Source: Theobroma cacao (lineage: Eukaryota; Streptophyta; Magnoliopsida; Malvales; Malvaceae). From it: a stretch of DNA of 64,000 nt. Location of the stretch: contig NC_030852.1 of NCBI RefSeq assembly GCF_000208745.1, positions 30,768,969 through 30,832,968 on the forward strand, in the 5' to 3' direction. The notes under the pieces are model-generated. The model did no database searches. It had not been told where the DNA came from and saw only the letters and a program-made list of their open reading frames with translations. The position numbers and the translations under genes are program-made. Of the stretch, positions 12,346-24,101 are shown one piece after another (the first letter of the stretch is position 1; each line of letters opens with the position of its first letter).

Positions 12346-12813
12346 AATCTGGCTAGAAGTGGTCAATTGATGAATGAGAATGCTACCAGCCGACCATTTC
12401 AGAAGTAAAAGAGAAAGGATTTTTTTTAATAAGAAAAAAATTTAAAAATAAAAATTATAATTTATATATTATGTAATTTTTTAAATTAATAAAAAATAAA
12501 ATTATCTCAAAAATATTACTACGTCAACAAATTAACAGAAACATCAACGAAATTCTAACAGCTAGATTTATATGTCTAACGAAAGATAATTTTTAAGACA
12601 GATTATTTATTTTTCATATTAATAGATCCATATAAATTTTGATTAATACTTAAAAAGAGATCTGAATATTTTATCATATATTATAATAATAAGTATTGTT
12701 GTTTTTTTATTACTTATACTTTTATTATTTTAAAATTATTTTTATTAACTAAATATTTTAATAAATTATAATAACAATTCCTATCGTGTTTCAATATATT
12801 CCCCTGTCTCTTC

Positions 12814-14475
12814 ATGGAGGCGGATCCGGCAAGGGAGCCTCCTTCACTAGCTGGTTTTCATGAATCCTTACCAAACGAGAAAGCACGATATAAACGAGTT
12901 CGGTCAAGCATCGAAGAAACCTCTGATAGATCTGGGCAGAATACTGGGACTGGGCACATTTCACAACCAGAACTAGAAGAGAATGCAAATTACTCCAATC
13001 GCAATATGCTCATTAGGGGTAGCCATGTTACCGGACTAGAGAATGATAATATTGAGGAGGATGGAGAGTTTATTTATGAAACTGATTCTGATGATGAAAC
13101 CATAGACCAGGCACCAGAGGGACCCTCTATTCGATTGACTAAGGAGGAAAAGAAATGTATCCGTTAGCCTTGGAAGCATACCCTGATTGTGAAGCTGCTA
13201 GCTCGTGACATCAGTTATACTTATCTATGTAACAGAATCAGGCAATTATGGTCATTACAAGGAGAGTTTCAGGCGTTAGACTTGGACAATGGGTATTACT
13301 GCGTTCGGTTCAGCAACAAATCGGATTATTTTCATGTTCTCACTAATGGGCCATGGATCATTGCAGGACACTATCTCACCATTAGACGTTGGTCTCCAGG
13401 ATTTAGATCAGAAGAAGGAACTGTGGACTCCGTTGCGGGATGGATCAGATTGCCAGGAATGCCACTAGAATTCTATGATCAAGTTGTACTAACGAGTATT
13501 GGAAATGCAATAGGCCGAATGGAGAAAATTGATCGCACCAAAGCGGATATTTTTAGAGGAAAATTTGCACGGTTGTGTGTCGAGGTGGATCTTAGAAAAC
13601 CTTTGGTGCCAAAAGTGTTTATCAGTGGACTTTGGCAAAAAGTTGAGGATGAAGTTATTCGGATGGTGTTCTTTCAATGTGGGAGGTTTGGGCACAACAT
13701 AGAAGTTTGCACTGCCAAGAATCTGGACCAGGCAACCAAGAATAAAGATAAAGATTTGAATAGGGAAGAGCAGGACAACAATTGGAATAAGAAGTATGAA
13801 AACCAAAAATTTGGGCCATGGATGATAGCCAGAAAGAATTATAGAAAGCCACTAAGCTCAAGAGTCAGAATAGTGGAGAAAGAAACAACAACACAGAAGA
13901 CAAGTAACATCGGTTCTCGGTTTACAGTTCTCGAAGAAGATCCCTCTTATGTTGATAATAAAGTAGTGGTCCCGGAATCACTGGAACATAACACATCTGG
14001 AAACAATGTGGCAAATAAAAAGCAACAAATGGTGGGGGGCAAAAATAAAGAGGAGTTAAAAAAGAGTTTACAAAGTGTGGTAAATCGAAACCTAGCCTCA
14101 TCTAGCACCAAAGGCAAGGGAAAGGTGGCAGGTGCAGTCCGTGTAGTCTATTCGGACCAGTTAAGCAAACAAAATGATGGAACAGGCATAGGTCAAACTG
14201 TTGAGAAAAGAAATTTGGCAATAAAGAATCATACCGTGGGGTTGGATGACAAATCTGAAATGAACAACCAACCACCTCAAGATGATTTGCTCAATGGTAA
14301 TACAATTTGCAATCAAGAGGCGTCAAAGGATCAAGCGGGAGTAGGGGTGAATGGCGTAGCAAAAGAGAAAGAAACCAATAGCATGGAAGAAGGGTCTTCT
14401 TCTAAAATGGACATTGTTCTTGCCAATGCGGACAGTGATAAAGGAGCAAAGGTGATGGAAGTTATGCAGATATAA
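12814..14475 (+). pseudogene. LINE ORF1 (DUF4283/zinc knuckle), one nonsense codon
   Basis: ORF1 encodes the nucleic-acid-binding protein of plant L1 elements. The frame runs from ATG 12814 to 14475 and is interrupted only by TAG at 13165-13167, just before the PWKHTLIVKLL segment that starts the DUF4283 domain. That domain continues through LWSLQGEF and GPWIIAGHYLTI. A CCHC knuckle follows around 13665-13715, but its first Cys is replaced by Phe (FFQCGRFGHNIEVC), leaving three of four ligands. The N-terminus is acidic and low in complexity. The C-terminal third is hydrophilic and poorly conserved, as is usual. The element is dead through the nonsense codon and the damaged knuckle. Confidence 0.85.
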
Positions 14476-14518
14476 ATCTGCAAGTTTGCTATTTATATTC
14501 AACCTGTTAGTTTAATTT

Positions 14519-15778
14519 ATGTTGAAAATATTGAGTTGGAATGTGAGAGGTGTTTCCTCTCGTAGAAGCATCAGGAATATTAGAAGCTTAATTTGTTTTC
14601 ATGGTTTAAACATTGTAATTATTTTGGAACCCAGAGTTACAGGGGAAAAGGCCAACTTAATCTATAGAAGAATTGGACTTTCGAAGTATTTTTGAGTTGA
14701 GGCGGAAGGATTTTCAGAAGGCATATGGGTGATATGGGAATTAGCAGCTGTGGAAATAGATATTCTGGCATATTCATCTCAGTTAGTTCGTATGACAGTT
14801 AGGTCGGATAATGATGAATGGCTTTTGACAGCAGTTTATGGTAGTCCGAAGGCAGAAGAACGTAAATGGCTGTGGCATTCCTTGAAACTGTCTAGTGAGA
14901 TACATGATCTAGCCTGGATGATTATAGGTGATTTTAACCAGGTTCTCTTGCTAGATGAGAAGACTGGCAAGAATGGCGTCAATGTGGCTCACTGTAAACA
15001 AATGATTGATTGCTTATGTTCTTGTAATCTAGCAGATCTTGGAGCTTCTGGTGCAAAATACACGTGGAGTAGGAAATGTGATGGCTTCAATTTCACCAGA
15101 GAGAGATTAGATAAAGCAGTGGCAAATGACAGATGGAGTACAATGTTTCCTAAAGCCAAAGTCTTTAATCTTCCTAAAACTCATTCTGACCATCATCCAG
15201 TACTGGTAAATTGTCTAAAAACATGGCGAAATATCCATTGAGCTAAAAAATTCCGCTTCGAAAATGCATGGATGGCCCATCCCAACTTCCAGCAATTTCT
15301 CCAAGCACACTGGGATTATGATGGAGTTATAAATTCCACCAAGTTAGGAAAATTGGCAGAAGCATTGAATAAATGGAAGTTCGAGACTTTTGGGGATTTA
15401 GTTAAGAAAAAGAAATGTCTTCTAGCCAGACTAAAAGGAATCCAAATACGTTTGGCTCAAGGCCCTAATGACTATCTACAGCGTCTAGAAGTGGCGTTAG
15501 TAGAGGAGTTTAATCTCATTTTGTATCAAGAGGAAGTCATGTGGCAGCAAAAAGCTAAGCTTGATTGGCTGAAGTATGGAGATTGCAACTCAAAATATTA
15601 CCATGCAATTGTCAAAAGGAGACAGCATAAGAAGCAGATTAGTACTTTCAAGAGGGATGATAACTCATGGTGTTTAGACAAGGGAGAGCTAACGAAGATG
15701 GTAGTGGAATTCTACTCAAACCTCTATTCGGATGATGGTACATGAGTCCCTTTAAACTCTTCTTCGGTTAGGAAGCTT
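14519..15778 (+). pseudogene. LINE ORF2 remnant: AP-type endonuclease region
   Basis: The frame opens at ATG 14519 with ILSWNVRG, the usual first motif of LINE endonucleases. It continues with ILEPRV, IIGDFNQ (metal and substrate contact) and SDHHPVL near the C-terminal end of the domain. TGA codons interrupt the same frame at 14693, 15239 and 15743. There is no frameshift between them. The stretch after the endonuclease (about 15240-15745) is the linker normally leading to the reverse transcriptase, including WLKYGDCNSKYYH, a hallmark of plant L1 ORF2. The catalytic reverse transcriptase and RNase H regions are absent. Sequence similarity fades by about 15780. Confidence 0.88.
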
Positions 15779-15780
15779 AG

Positions 15781-17944
15781 TGATGATAAATCTATCATCA
15801 TCACTAATTTTCTATAATTTTATATTCTATAATTTTCTTTATGTATTAATAGACAGTGCGGTAAATCTATCAATTCTGAACTCTATAATTTTCAAAAAAT
15901 CATTTTTATTGGATGAATTTTCTGGCACAGATGATGTTTTCTTTTTTTTTTTTTTATTGACAATTGAAAGCTTCCATTTAATAGAACTTGACATGGCCTC
16001 CCTTTTAAGCAATGCAAAGTTTGGTTGACTTATGGGTTGGGAGACCAAAAACGTGGACAGTGATTTAGTTGACACGTGGTTGAATGGGGAAGTTATGTAA
16101 CAGATTATCTAAAATTATAAAATGAAGAAAGGCATCATTCTATGTTTTTAACTACAAAGAAAGGTGGCTCCTTTTCTATATATTCCTAAATTTTATTCAT
16201 AATTTTATATGAATTCATTGCTATTAAAAATAAAAAAATTCATCTCAAAAACATATTTTTCATTGAACATATAAATTTTTATGTTAGTCTACCATTAATA
16301 TTTTTATTTATTTGATGACAAGACATCAATGTTTGAACAATTTTACCCTTTGTGCAATTGAGTCACTAACTCACTACTATGTAACAAAAAAAAAAAATGA
16401 AAACTCATAAGAGTTTCTCGGCAATTTTTTTTTTTTTACAAAAGACAAGCAAAGTATTTTTTTTTTTCGAAAATTTAGTTTTCATTGAAAACGTGAAGAA
16501 AATCCCTGAATTTATATATCGTTAAACATGGCATAAAGGTTTCAAAGCTTCAAATAAACTCTATCTCTTATCTCTATTTACAATTGTATAATCTCTTAAG
16601 AACTCAAATACTCAACAAAATGCAACCAGAAATCAGATTCCTCCCAAGTTCCAACAATTTCCTTTGCTGCGTTAAGATCTTGGATTGGAGTCGGGACCCA
16701 TTCTTTCCTTTTTAACAAATGCAAATAAGAAAGACAAATGCCCACCGTGGGGAAGGAAGGTAGGAAAAAGAAAACAAAAAATTAGAAGGCTAAAGCAATT
16801 GAAGAAGAGAAGGAAGACAGGAAAAGGAAAAAAATAAAATAAAAGGATAAAAAGGTCGAAGAAGAGAAGAAAGACAAGGAAAAACAAAAAAAAGTTTTGG
16901 TGGATGCTTGCTATATATTTGAGGGGTATTTTAGTTATTTTGTGAAATTTGTTAACGTCGTTTGAGACTTCAAGATAAATTGTTCATGTTTAATATTAAC
17001 ATACTCATATAAAATTATAAATAAAATTTTAAAATATAAGAATATTTTACCTTACTTTCTAGTATTAATTAATTAGTATAAATCATCATGTTACTTTGTG
17101 ACCTTTTAGAAAGTTAGGCTTCAGCCTGTTCTAGTTTTTTTTGTTGTCACCGTCGAATAAAGCTGGGTAATTTGTCCAAATTGCATTCACACCTTTCTTT
17201 CTACTTTCTTTATATTTTCTTTTAAGAAAAAAAATTGAAACTGCAATTATCTTAATTCTGTACATGACTAATTTCACCCATATAACGCATAGACTGAGGA
17301 ATACTATACCTGGAAGCATTTTGCGTATGAAGTCGTGTTCACTTCCATTAGGAAAAAAAGAAAAGTAAAGAAATCATGTTCAATTAGCTCAAGTAACCTG
17401 TTTGAGCATATCAACAAAAAATGGTGGCAGGTAAAGACTAGATTGAGGTTAGGAAAGTTTCAAAGGGGAGGAGAGGAACCGGAACTGCTACAATCCTCAA
17501 TGGTAGATTTTGAAAATAACTCGTGTGTCAACAAAAATCAAGGGGACCTAAGACTTGACAGTATTTGTAGTTGTATGTCGGCATATATCCTAACCCAAGT
17601 CTATAAATTCGAATGAATCATGATATTCAATGTCTACACACAAATTGACACCCATTTCATTTGCTCGTGGAGGGAATGAGGGGTTAGCAAGGATTCCGTG
17701 TTTCAAAAATTTAAAATTTAATGATATATTTTTAATTTTTTAAAATTTTATAATTTTGTTGTTATAATAATTTTTTTTGTTTAAGGATATATTTTACAGT
17801 AATTAATCAATAATTAATTTTAATCGACTTAAAGATTAAAGTAAATCTATTGTAATCAAATTATTTTTTAAGTCACACGATCTTAAAAGTCTCAAGATCA
17901 AAAAGATTTATTCACAACTAGAAAGAAAACTTACTTTTTTCAAC
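15781..17944. other. Intergenic AT-rich region, no supported gene
   Basis: Contains homopolymer runs (for example T runs near 15944, 16427 and 16458, and A runs near 16385). The T run at 16458 followed by sequence reading as AT-rich 3' flank on the minus strand could be the poly(A) end of an old retroposed copy, but I could not find a target-site duplication. The frames at 16672-16887 and 17335-17616 show no family features. Confidence 0.5.
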
Positions 17945-18149
17945 ATTTAGATGAAAAATCACCAACGTTTTAAGATTAAAAAGGAAAGAAAAATTCATTA
18001 TTTCAGAATATGAGCTCAAATTAAGTCTTTTATTTTTCTATGTAAATTTTGGATGAAAAATCACCAACGTCCTAAAATAAAAGAGGAGAGAAAAATCCAT
18101 CGTTTTAAAATACGAGTTCAAATTAAGTCTTTCATTTTTCCATGTAAAT
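17945..18149. repeat. Tandem duplication, two units of about 102 bp
   Basis: Unit 1 (17945-18047) and unit 2 (18048-18149) both run from GATGAAAAATCACCAACG to TTTCTATGTAAAT or TTTCCATGTAAAT with scattered differences. No coding content. Confidence 0.85.
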
Positions 18150-19920
18150 CATCTTTAATCACTGCACATCCAAAGGGGATGCTATGAAATGAAAAATGCT
18201 TGATAAAGACTTAAATGTCATCTGTGGTAACTTAACTTGGTACCACGACAGACGCATGTTCTTGAGATAACCACCGTCACGTGGGGTCACACAAGCCATT
18301 TGCTGCAGTGAGCTCTGTTCTCCTTTGACAGCAAAATTTGAACAAACTTTGCTTTCTTCCGTACAAACCCTTTTTCGATTCAAATACAGTACATAAACTT
18401 CGTTTTCAGTTTGCACCCGTTCATTTCAGCGCTGATGCTGGCCTTGGAAAGTTTAAACAAAAACAAAACGTCTCCATGTTCGCAATTGCAATTCGCAGGC
18501 AAGGTGGGGAGAACACGAAGCAACTTTTTGGTGGGGTGACTCGTCACGTAAACACGGTGCTAATGGTGACATTAGATAAGATCAGGAAAGAGGTGTCAGC
18601 ATGAGTGGCGTCATCGGTTACATCAAGAAGGCTTGGATGAGACAGATGATACTGTCTGTCACCTAAAGCCAAAGGGCCCTACGCTTATCTAGGCTTCGGT
18701 GAAAATAAACAAGAACTACAATCCAAGATTCCATCACTTATATAATACTAATAGCACTTAGTTGGCATTTTGACAGCCCGAGATTGTTGGCACGCATCGA
18801 AATCAAATCTGCTTTCTTAGGTCCGCCTCTGTTAGAGTCTTCCACGTTCCAAATATATTAGCCTTTCGACTCGTTAGATAAAGCAAAGTACGATCGAGTA
18901 TTTTGTTTTTTTTACTGTACTTTTTAATTGTTAAAGCTTTTAAATGTGAAACGAGCATCGTCCACAAAGAACATTCCAGAATGAGCTCAAAGGCTAAACT
19001 TGAAAAAGGACCGAGCGAAAGGTCCATTAATCCACTTGTTTTAAATATGAAAGAAAAATCATTGTCACTGTTTTGCCATTCACTTGTGGTGGAGAATAAA
19101 TATCGACGTACACTGCCGTATATGCTGATTCTCTATGTCTCTGCGTAACACGTTTACTATAACATAAAAATAGTAACTTTCTAATACCGGCATGACCGAA
19201 CAACAAATAAAATCAAAGCCTAATCGATTGTTATGCTTTCTCCCTTTAAAAATATTATCGAATATTGCTGTCTGGTTTGAGATAATCTTTTTTTTTATTA
19301 AAAAATATTGAGGCATGCAGATTGCGTGACAGTTCTCATATGCATAGTTTATTTGGAAAACATTATCGCCAGGCAGGCTTTTGGTGACATCTTTTAAACA
19401 GATTTGTGTACCAACCGGTTGGTTTGTGGACCACCATTTTTTCTACCTTCATCTGCTAATTAATTAAGCTGGACTTTGGGCCCCCGAAGTATTGTTCCTG
19501 CCGTAATAATTGATTTAACCATCAGAAATCATTAATTCTTAATGGCTTAAGAGTTCTTCTGAGGAGAAGTATGTAAATGAAATATATATCAAATTATGGT
19601 ATTCACGGGATATATGACTAGAATCAAGCACGTTTTATAAAGGACATGTTAGTTGTTTACATGCGAACTAACATTCTTGATTAAAAATTCCAGGTCCATT
19701 TTCATTTTTTGCATGACATAACTAAGGCGAATGGAGTGACCGCTACAATGGAAATAAAATCCTGATGCTGTAAAAGCTGTTACATCATTGCCAGATTCTG
19801 TAAAAACAACAGTAATGGAACTTTGAATCCCAAGATGGTAGAATTATAGCTTTCTCTTGTTTATTAATGTATATTTTTTTTTCATTGTTAAAAATATATA
19901 TAGATTATTCCCGAAACTGA
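18150..19920. other. Intergenic region, no supported gene
   Basis: Somewhat less AT-rich than its surroundings around 18160-18700, with overlapping frames on both strands (18159-18416 -, 18338-18604 +). Neither shows a known domain. The 3' part is presumably the distal promoter of the dioxygenase gene at 20059. Confidence 0.5.
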
Positions 19921-19925
19921 AAAGA

Positions 19926-19993
19926 TGACGTAAATCTTATGATGTCAACGGGGTCAACGTCATCCTTATCGCAGCAAATGGCTGCATAAATAG
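19926..19993 (+). promoter_or_regulatory. TGACG/W-box cluster and TATA-like box of the DLO-type gene
   Basis: TGACG at 19926-19930 and its reverse complement CGTCA at 19958-19962 resemble a spaced as-1 element for TGA bZIP factors. Between them, GTCAAC at 19944-19949 and GGTCAA at 19952-19957 are W-box cores (TTGAC reversed) for WRKY factors. A TATA-like CATAAATAG lies at 19985-19993, about 65 bases before the ATG. The layout is what a salicylate-inducible promoter shows. The motifs are visible; inducibility is inferred. Confidence 0.6.
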
Positions 19994-20058
19994 GTGCAAG
20001 AACTCTTACAGTTTCTGCAAAGTAAGAAAATCAGGATCTTTACATATTCCATTTTCCC

Positions 20059-21968
20059 ATGGCCGCCACCAAGCTATTACTGACAGACCTCGCATCTTCA
20101 GTTAAGCAGGTACCTTTCAATTACATCAGACCAATCTCCGACCGTCCAAATCTCTCTGATGTTCAGGTATCCGATGTTTCCCTTCCTCTGATCGACCTCC
20201 AGGACCTCTATGGTCCCAACCGCTCTGATATTCTTAAACAGATTGCCCTAGCATGCGAACATGACGGTTTTTTTCAGGTACCAAGGAATTTCAGTATTTG
20301 TATTGAACTCTGTAATTATTGCTTACTACTAGTCTTGGTCTTACAGGTTTAGTAATTCATTGTTATCAGGTGAAGAACCATGGGATTTCAGAGGCATTGA
20401 TCAATAACATGCTGCGTTTAGCTAGAGAGTTCTTTCGATTACCGAAGAGTGAGAGGCTGAAGAATTACTCTGACGACCCTTCAAAGGCCAACCGATTGTC
20501 AACTAGTTTCAATGTTAAGACTGAGAAGGTTGCCAACTGGAGGGATTTTTTGAGACTCCATTGCTACCCTCTCAAAGATCACGTACACGAATGGCCTTCA
20601 AATCCCCCATCCTTCAGGTTAATAATCATGACAGATTCAACAAAAAAAAGAATCATGACAAACCAGGCTAATTTTACAGTGTACAAGCCAATACTTTCAT
20701 TGTTTTAACTATGATTGAATTTGTCAACATTTGCTTCTTGACAGGGAGGATGCGGCTGAGTATTGCACTCGTGTCAGAGGTTTAGTGCTAAGACTGCTTG
20801 AGGCCATATCAGAGAGCTTAGGCCTGAAGAGGGATCATATTGATAAGACATTAAGCAAGCATGGCCAACACATGGCTTTAAACTACTATCCACCCTGTCC
20901 AGAGCCAGAACTTACTTATGGTTTGCCTGGCCATACTGATCCCAATTTAATAACCATTCTTCTTCAGGATGACGTGCCAGGATTACAGGTTTTGAGAAAT
21001 GGCAAGTGGGTTGCCGTCAACCCTATTCCCAACACCTTCATTGTCAACATCGGTGACCAAATGCAGGTGAACTTCCCATGCGTTGTTTGTCCAAAAAATT
21101 TTAGGCCAAATTTGGACAGGAAGTTGAAGGAAATGGACTTGCCAGCCCAACATGTTAGACACTGTCAATTAGCATCTAGCACGCCAGACTGAAAGTATAT
21201 AAGTTCCCCTTGATTGAATATTTATCTGCATCATCTAAAAGATGCATTTAAACCGCTCTAGTACACTGAATACTATGGTTTGATTCTCATTTTATTAGGA
21301 CAAAAAATCACATTAACAATTGTTATAATTATGCATTTGGCAGAAGAGACTACCCTCAACAGTGAATGAAAAGAAAGTCCAACCTCCTAGACGAACATGG
21401 TTTTGGGCTTGTGGCCTAACTGCATTTAAATTGTCCCTACTTTCGTGCATTTGGTCTAACCTAAGCGAAGAAAACAGATTTGAACTGTTGAACTTTGGCT
21501 GTGGACACTATTGTGAAGAGATAACAATTACTAAGTTCAAGTTATTTTCAACTAGATTTTTAAGAATAACCATATCTTGTTAGGTGGTCATAGCAGTGTA
21601 TGTAGATGTAGAACATAAGGAGTCAATCGTGATTGTTACTTATAACCAAAAAACTAAAGCGACTGCTGCCCTGGAGGAGCATAAAAATACTAACGACGTT
21701 AAAATTTTTGTGATAGGTGATTAGCAATGATCGTTACAAAAGTGTACTTCATCGAGCTGTTGTGAACTGCAATAAAGAACGAATATCCATCCCTACCTTC
21801 TACTGTCCATCAAATGATGCTTTGATAGGTCCGGCTACGGAGTTGATCGATGATGAGCACCCTGCAGTCTACAGAAGTTTTGCCTATGGCGAATTCTATG
21901 AGAAGTTTTGGAAGAGGGGACTTGCAACAGAATGCTGCCTGGACAAGTTCAAAACTTCAATAACTTGA
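20059..21968 (+). CDS. DLO1: Salicylate hydroxylase, DMR6-like oxygenase (DLO1/S3H type)
   Basis: A 2-oxoglutarate/Fe(II) dioxygenase that in the characterised family members hydroxylates salicylic acid to dihydroxybenzoates and so damps immunity. Four exons: 20059-20277, 20370-20617, 20745-21066 and 21717-21968, all with GT-AG introns and consistent phases, giving 346 residues (the family is about 340-350). The iron ligands His219 and Asp221 (GLPGHTDPN) and His275 (SVLHRAV) are present, as is Arg285-x-Ser287, which binds 2-oxoglutarate (ERISIP). The DIOX_N domain fills residues about 40-150, with WRDFLRLHCYP. The wording NIGDQMQVISND and the start PISDRPNLSDV resemble Arabidopsis DLO1 more than DMR6. 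No lesion is seen. The O-methyltransferase gene follows 427 bases downstream on the same strand. Whether it is a 3- or 5-hydroxylase cannot be read from the sequence. Confidence 0.92.
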
Positions 21969-22395
21969 TCTATTGTCAAGATTTCGTACTTCACATTAAA
22001 GTTGAAATTTCAACGTCTTTAATTAAGTTCAATGTTTGGCATTTCACCATTTGATATATAATTCCATTTTTGCAAACAATGAATGTCCTGATCCATTGAA
22101 TGGCAACAAGTCCTGATTAAAATCTCTCTAGATCGATGGAGAAAAGTCAAGCAGTCACGCATAAGGTGGCCTGGAATTGACAATTTCATATTGAAATTAG
22201 GACAAAAGAAGTTATTTCAAATCACGGAACCAAAAGTTCATCTTTTGTGCTTAGAAAATTAAAAGAAATAAGGTTGAATCGTCGTCTGTAAAGCAAATAT
22301 AAAACTGAAACTGGATGTAAAATGGTGTCAACCTCGGTCCGCGAGATCTTCAACGACGTTTTAGTACCTTCAACTGTTTCAATTCAAGACAAATC

Positions 22396-24101
22396 ATGAA
22401 TTCTAAGGAAAGCCAAGCGAGAATATCAACCGATGAAGAAGACAAACGGGCCCAGCAGTATGCCATGCAACTGGTTAGCGCATCGGTGATGCCCATGGTG
22501 TTGAAAGCAGCTATTCAACTTGGTGTGTTTGAGATTATACAGAGGAGCGGTCCTGGTGCGCTGCTCTCTCTTTCCCAGATTGCATCCCAACTTCCGACTC
22601 AAAATAATCCTGATGCCCCTTTGATCCTTGATCGCATCCTCCGGCTTCTAGCTAGCTACTCTATCCTCACTTTCTCTCTTGTCGCTGACCACCAGGATGG
22701 CCAGGTTGTTAGGCTCTATGGTTTGGCACCAGTTGCCAAATACTTCATCAGGAGCCAAGGTGGAGGATCTTTGTCTTCTATGTTAGACTTGTTTCAGGAC
22801 AGAGCCTCTATAGATATCTGGTAAAACACTTTGAGGATGCCTATTGCCTCCAATGTTGTTTTAATCACTGCTTTATATGTTGCGATTTCATTTCTCCAAA
22901 AATTTCATGGTGAAATCAAAACAGGTACCACTTGAAAGATGCAGTCGTAGAAGGGGGGTGTCCATTTAACAGGGAACATGGGATGAGTTCCATTGAATAT
23001 ATGGGGAAGGATGCGAGGTTTGGAGAAATCTTCAAGGGCTCTATGATAGATTTCAACGGTATGTTTGTGGAAGAGATGCTGAAAACGTACAAGGGCTTTG
23101 AAGGCTTGAATTCCTTGGTTGATGTAGGCGGTGGCAATGGGTCTATCCTCCACAGGATTGTTTCCAAGTACCCTGCCATTAAGGCGATTAATTTTGATTT
23201 GCCACAGATTATTGAAAATTCACCCTCCTATCATGGTATGATCATTATACAAGTTACAGATAGTGATATCAGCATATAGGATATATTAATTTAGACCAAA
23301 AAATATTTGGCCTTGGTCTGATTTCTGAACAACTGCTTCTTTTCCTTTCACAGCTCTGTTCTGTTCAAAACATTTATATAACCTTCAATTCATCATTCCC
23401 CCTCCTTTCTTATATACGCCACTTCTATTTCCATTAAAGGAGTCCGAGACTCCGGGTTGAGCTCCCTTAAAAACCTTCAGCCTTCAGCTACAAAAAAGAG
23501 AACCGTAGAGTAACACTTGCTATTGAAACTAACAATTTACAACTCCTGACAACTCGTTTTATAAAATTGTTCTATATTTTTGGCGATTAATAAATTTAAT
23601 TGTGTTGTAGGCATCGAGCATGTGGCAGGAGATATGTTCGAGAGTGTACCAAAAGGAGACGCCATTTTCATGAAGGTTAGGTTTCGACGATCATTATTGC
23701 TTTTCCCTTGCATCGTACTTCACAGAACTAAAAAGCCCTCATGAGTAGTATCACTTCAGCAATCCAAGGAGTTATTGACTAATACAGGATTTTTGCAGTG
23801 GGTAATCCATTGTCTGGACGACAAGAAATGCCTGGAGTTACTTAAGAACTGCTATGAAGCATTACCGGCCAAAGGGAGAGTGATAATAGTGGATTTGGTA
23901 ATCCCTGAAAGTCCTGATAGTAGCCGCGTAGTTAAAAGCGTATATCAGTTTGAATTGTTCATGATGAACTTCACCGGTACCCTAAAGGAAAGGACAGAAA
24001 AGGAATTCGAGAGCTTGGCGAAAGGAGCAGGCTTTTCACGTGTTCAAGTTGCTTGCTGCGCCTGCAGTTTTTCGGTGGTGGAGTTGTACAAAAACACGTG
24101 A
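22396..24101 (+). CDS. COMT-like class II O-methyltransferase, altered active site
   Basis: An S-adenosylmethionine-dependent methyltransferase of the caffeate/flavonoid O-methyltransferase family. Four exons: 22396-22820, 22925-23235, 23611-23675 and 23799-24101, phases consistent, giving 367 residues (COMT is about 365). The N-terminal dimerisation domain includes [23 protein letters not shown] motif I is LVDVGGGNG. The catalytic base His271 lies in WVIHCLDD where COMT has WICHDWSD. Of the two supporting glutamates numbered E297 and E329 in alfalfa COMT, the first is Asp299 (IIVDLVIP) and the second is Glu331 (LKERTEKE). The COMT substrate contact Asn324 is Thr. The enzyme is probably active but with a substrate other than classical lignin precursors. 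It lies head-to-tail behind the DLO-type gene and is convergent with MTP1. Confidence 0.9.

Larger units (their letters stand above)
11040..12812. mobile_element. AT-rich non-coding element (possible MITE-like or non-autonomous transposon)
   Basis: Two strongly AT-rich arms (about 11160-11870 and 12420-12790) flank a GC-rich palindromic core (11985-12310). The arms repeat phrases such as ATTAATATTTTAA and TTATAAATAAAATATT on both strands. Near 11070-11110 are AATAGTCATT and GGAATAGCTATT motifs like those bordering a similar AT-rich element at 32220-33145. There is no coding capacity. I cannot define exact terminal repeats or a target-site duplication, so the boundaries and the transposon interpretation are inferred. 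Confidence 0.35.
12814..15778 (+). mobile_element. L1-type LINE fragment, 3'-truncated before the reverse transcriptase
   Basis: A plant non-LTR retrotransposon in + orientation. ORF1 (DUF4283 and zinc knuckle) is followed by the endonuclease part of ORF2, then the element stops just short of where the reverse transcriptase should begin. Both ORFs stay in one frame over nearly 3 kb, each broken only by nonsense codons. Loss of the 3' half is unusual, because LINE copies are normally truncated at the 5' end, so a later deletion or rearrangement is likely. No poly(A) tail or target-site duplication could be assigned. Confidence 0.9.

Noticed and set aside
18159..18604. Overlapping frames on both strands
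   Set aside because: They overlap each other antisense and neither shows motifs. One or both must be chance, and I cannot support either.
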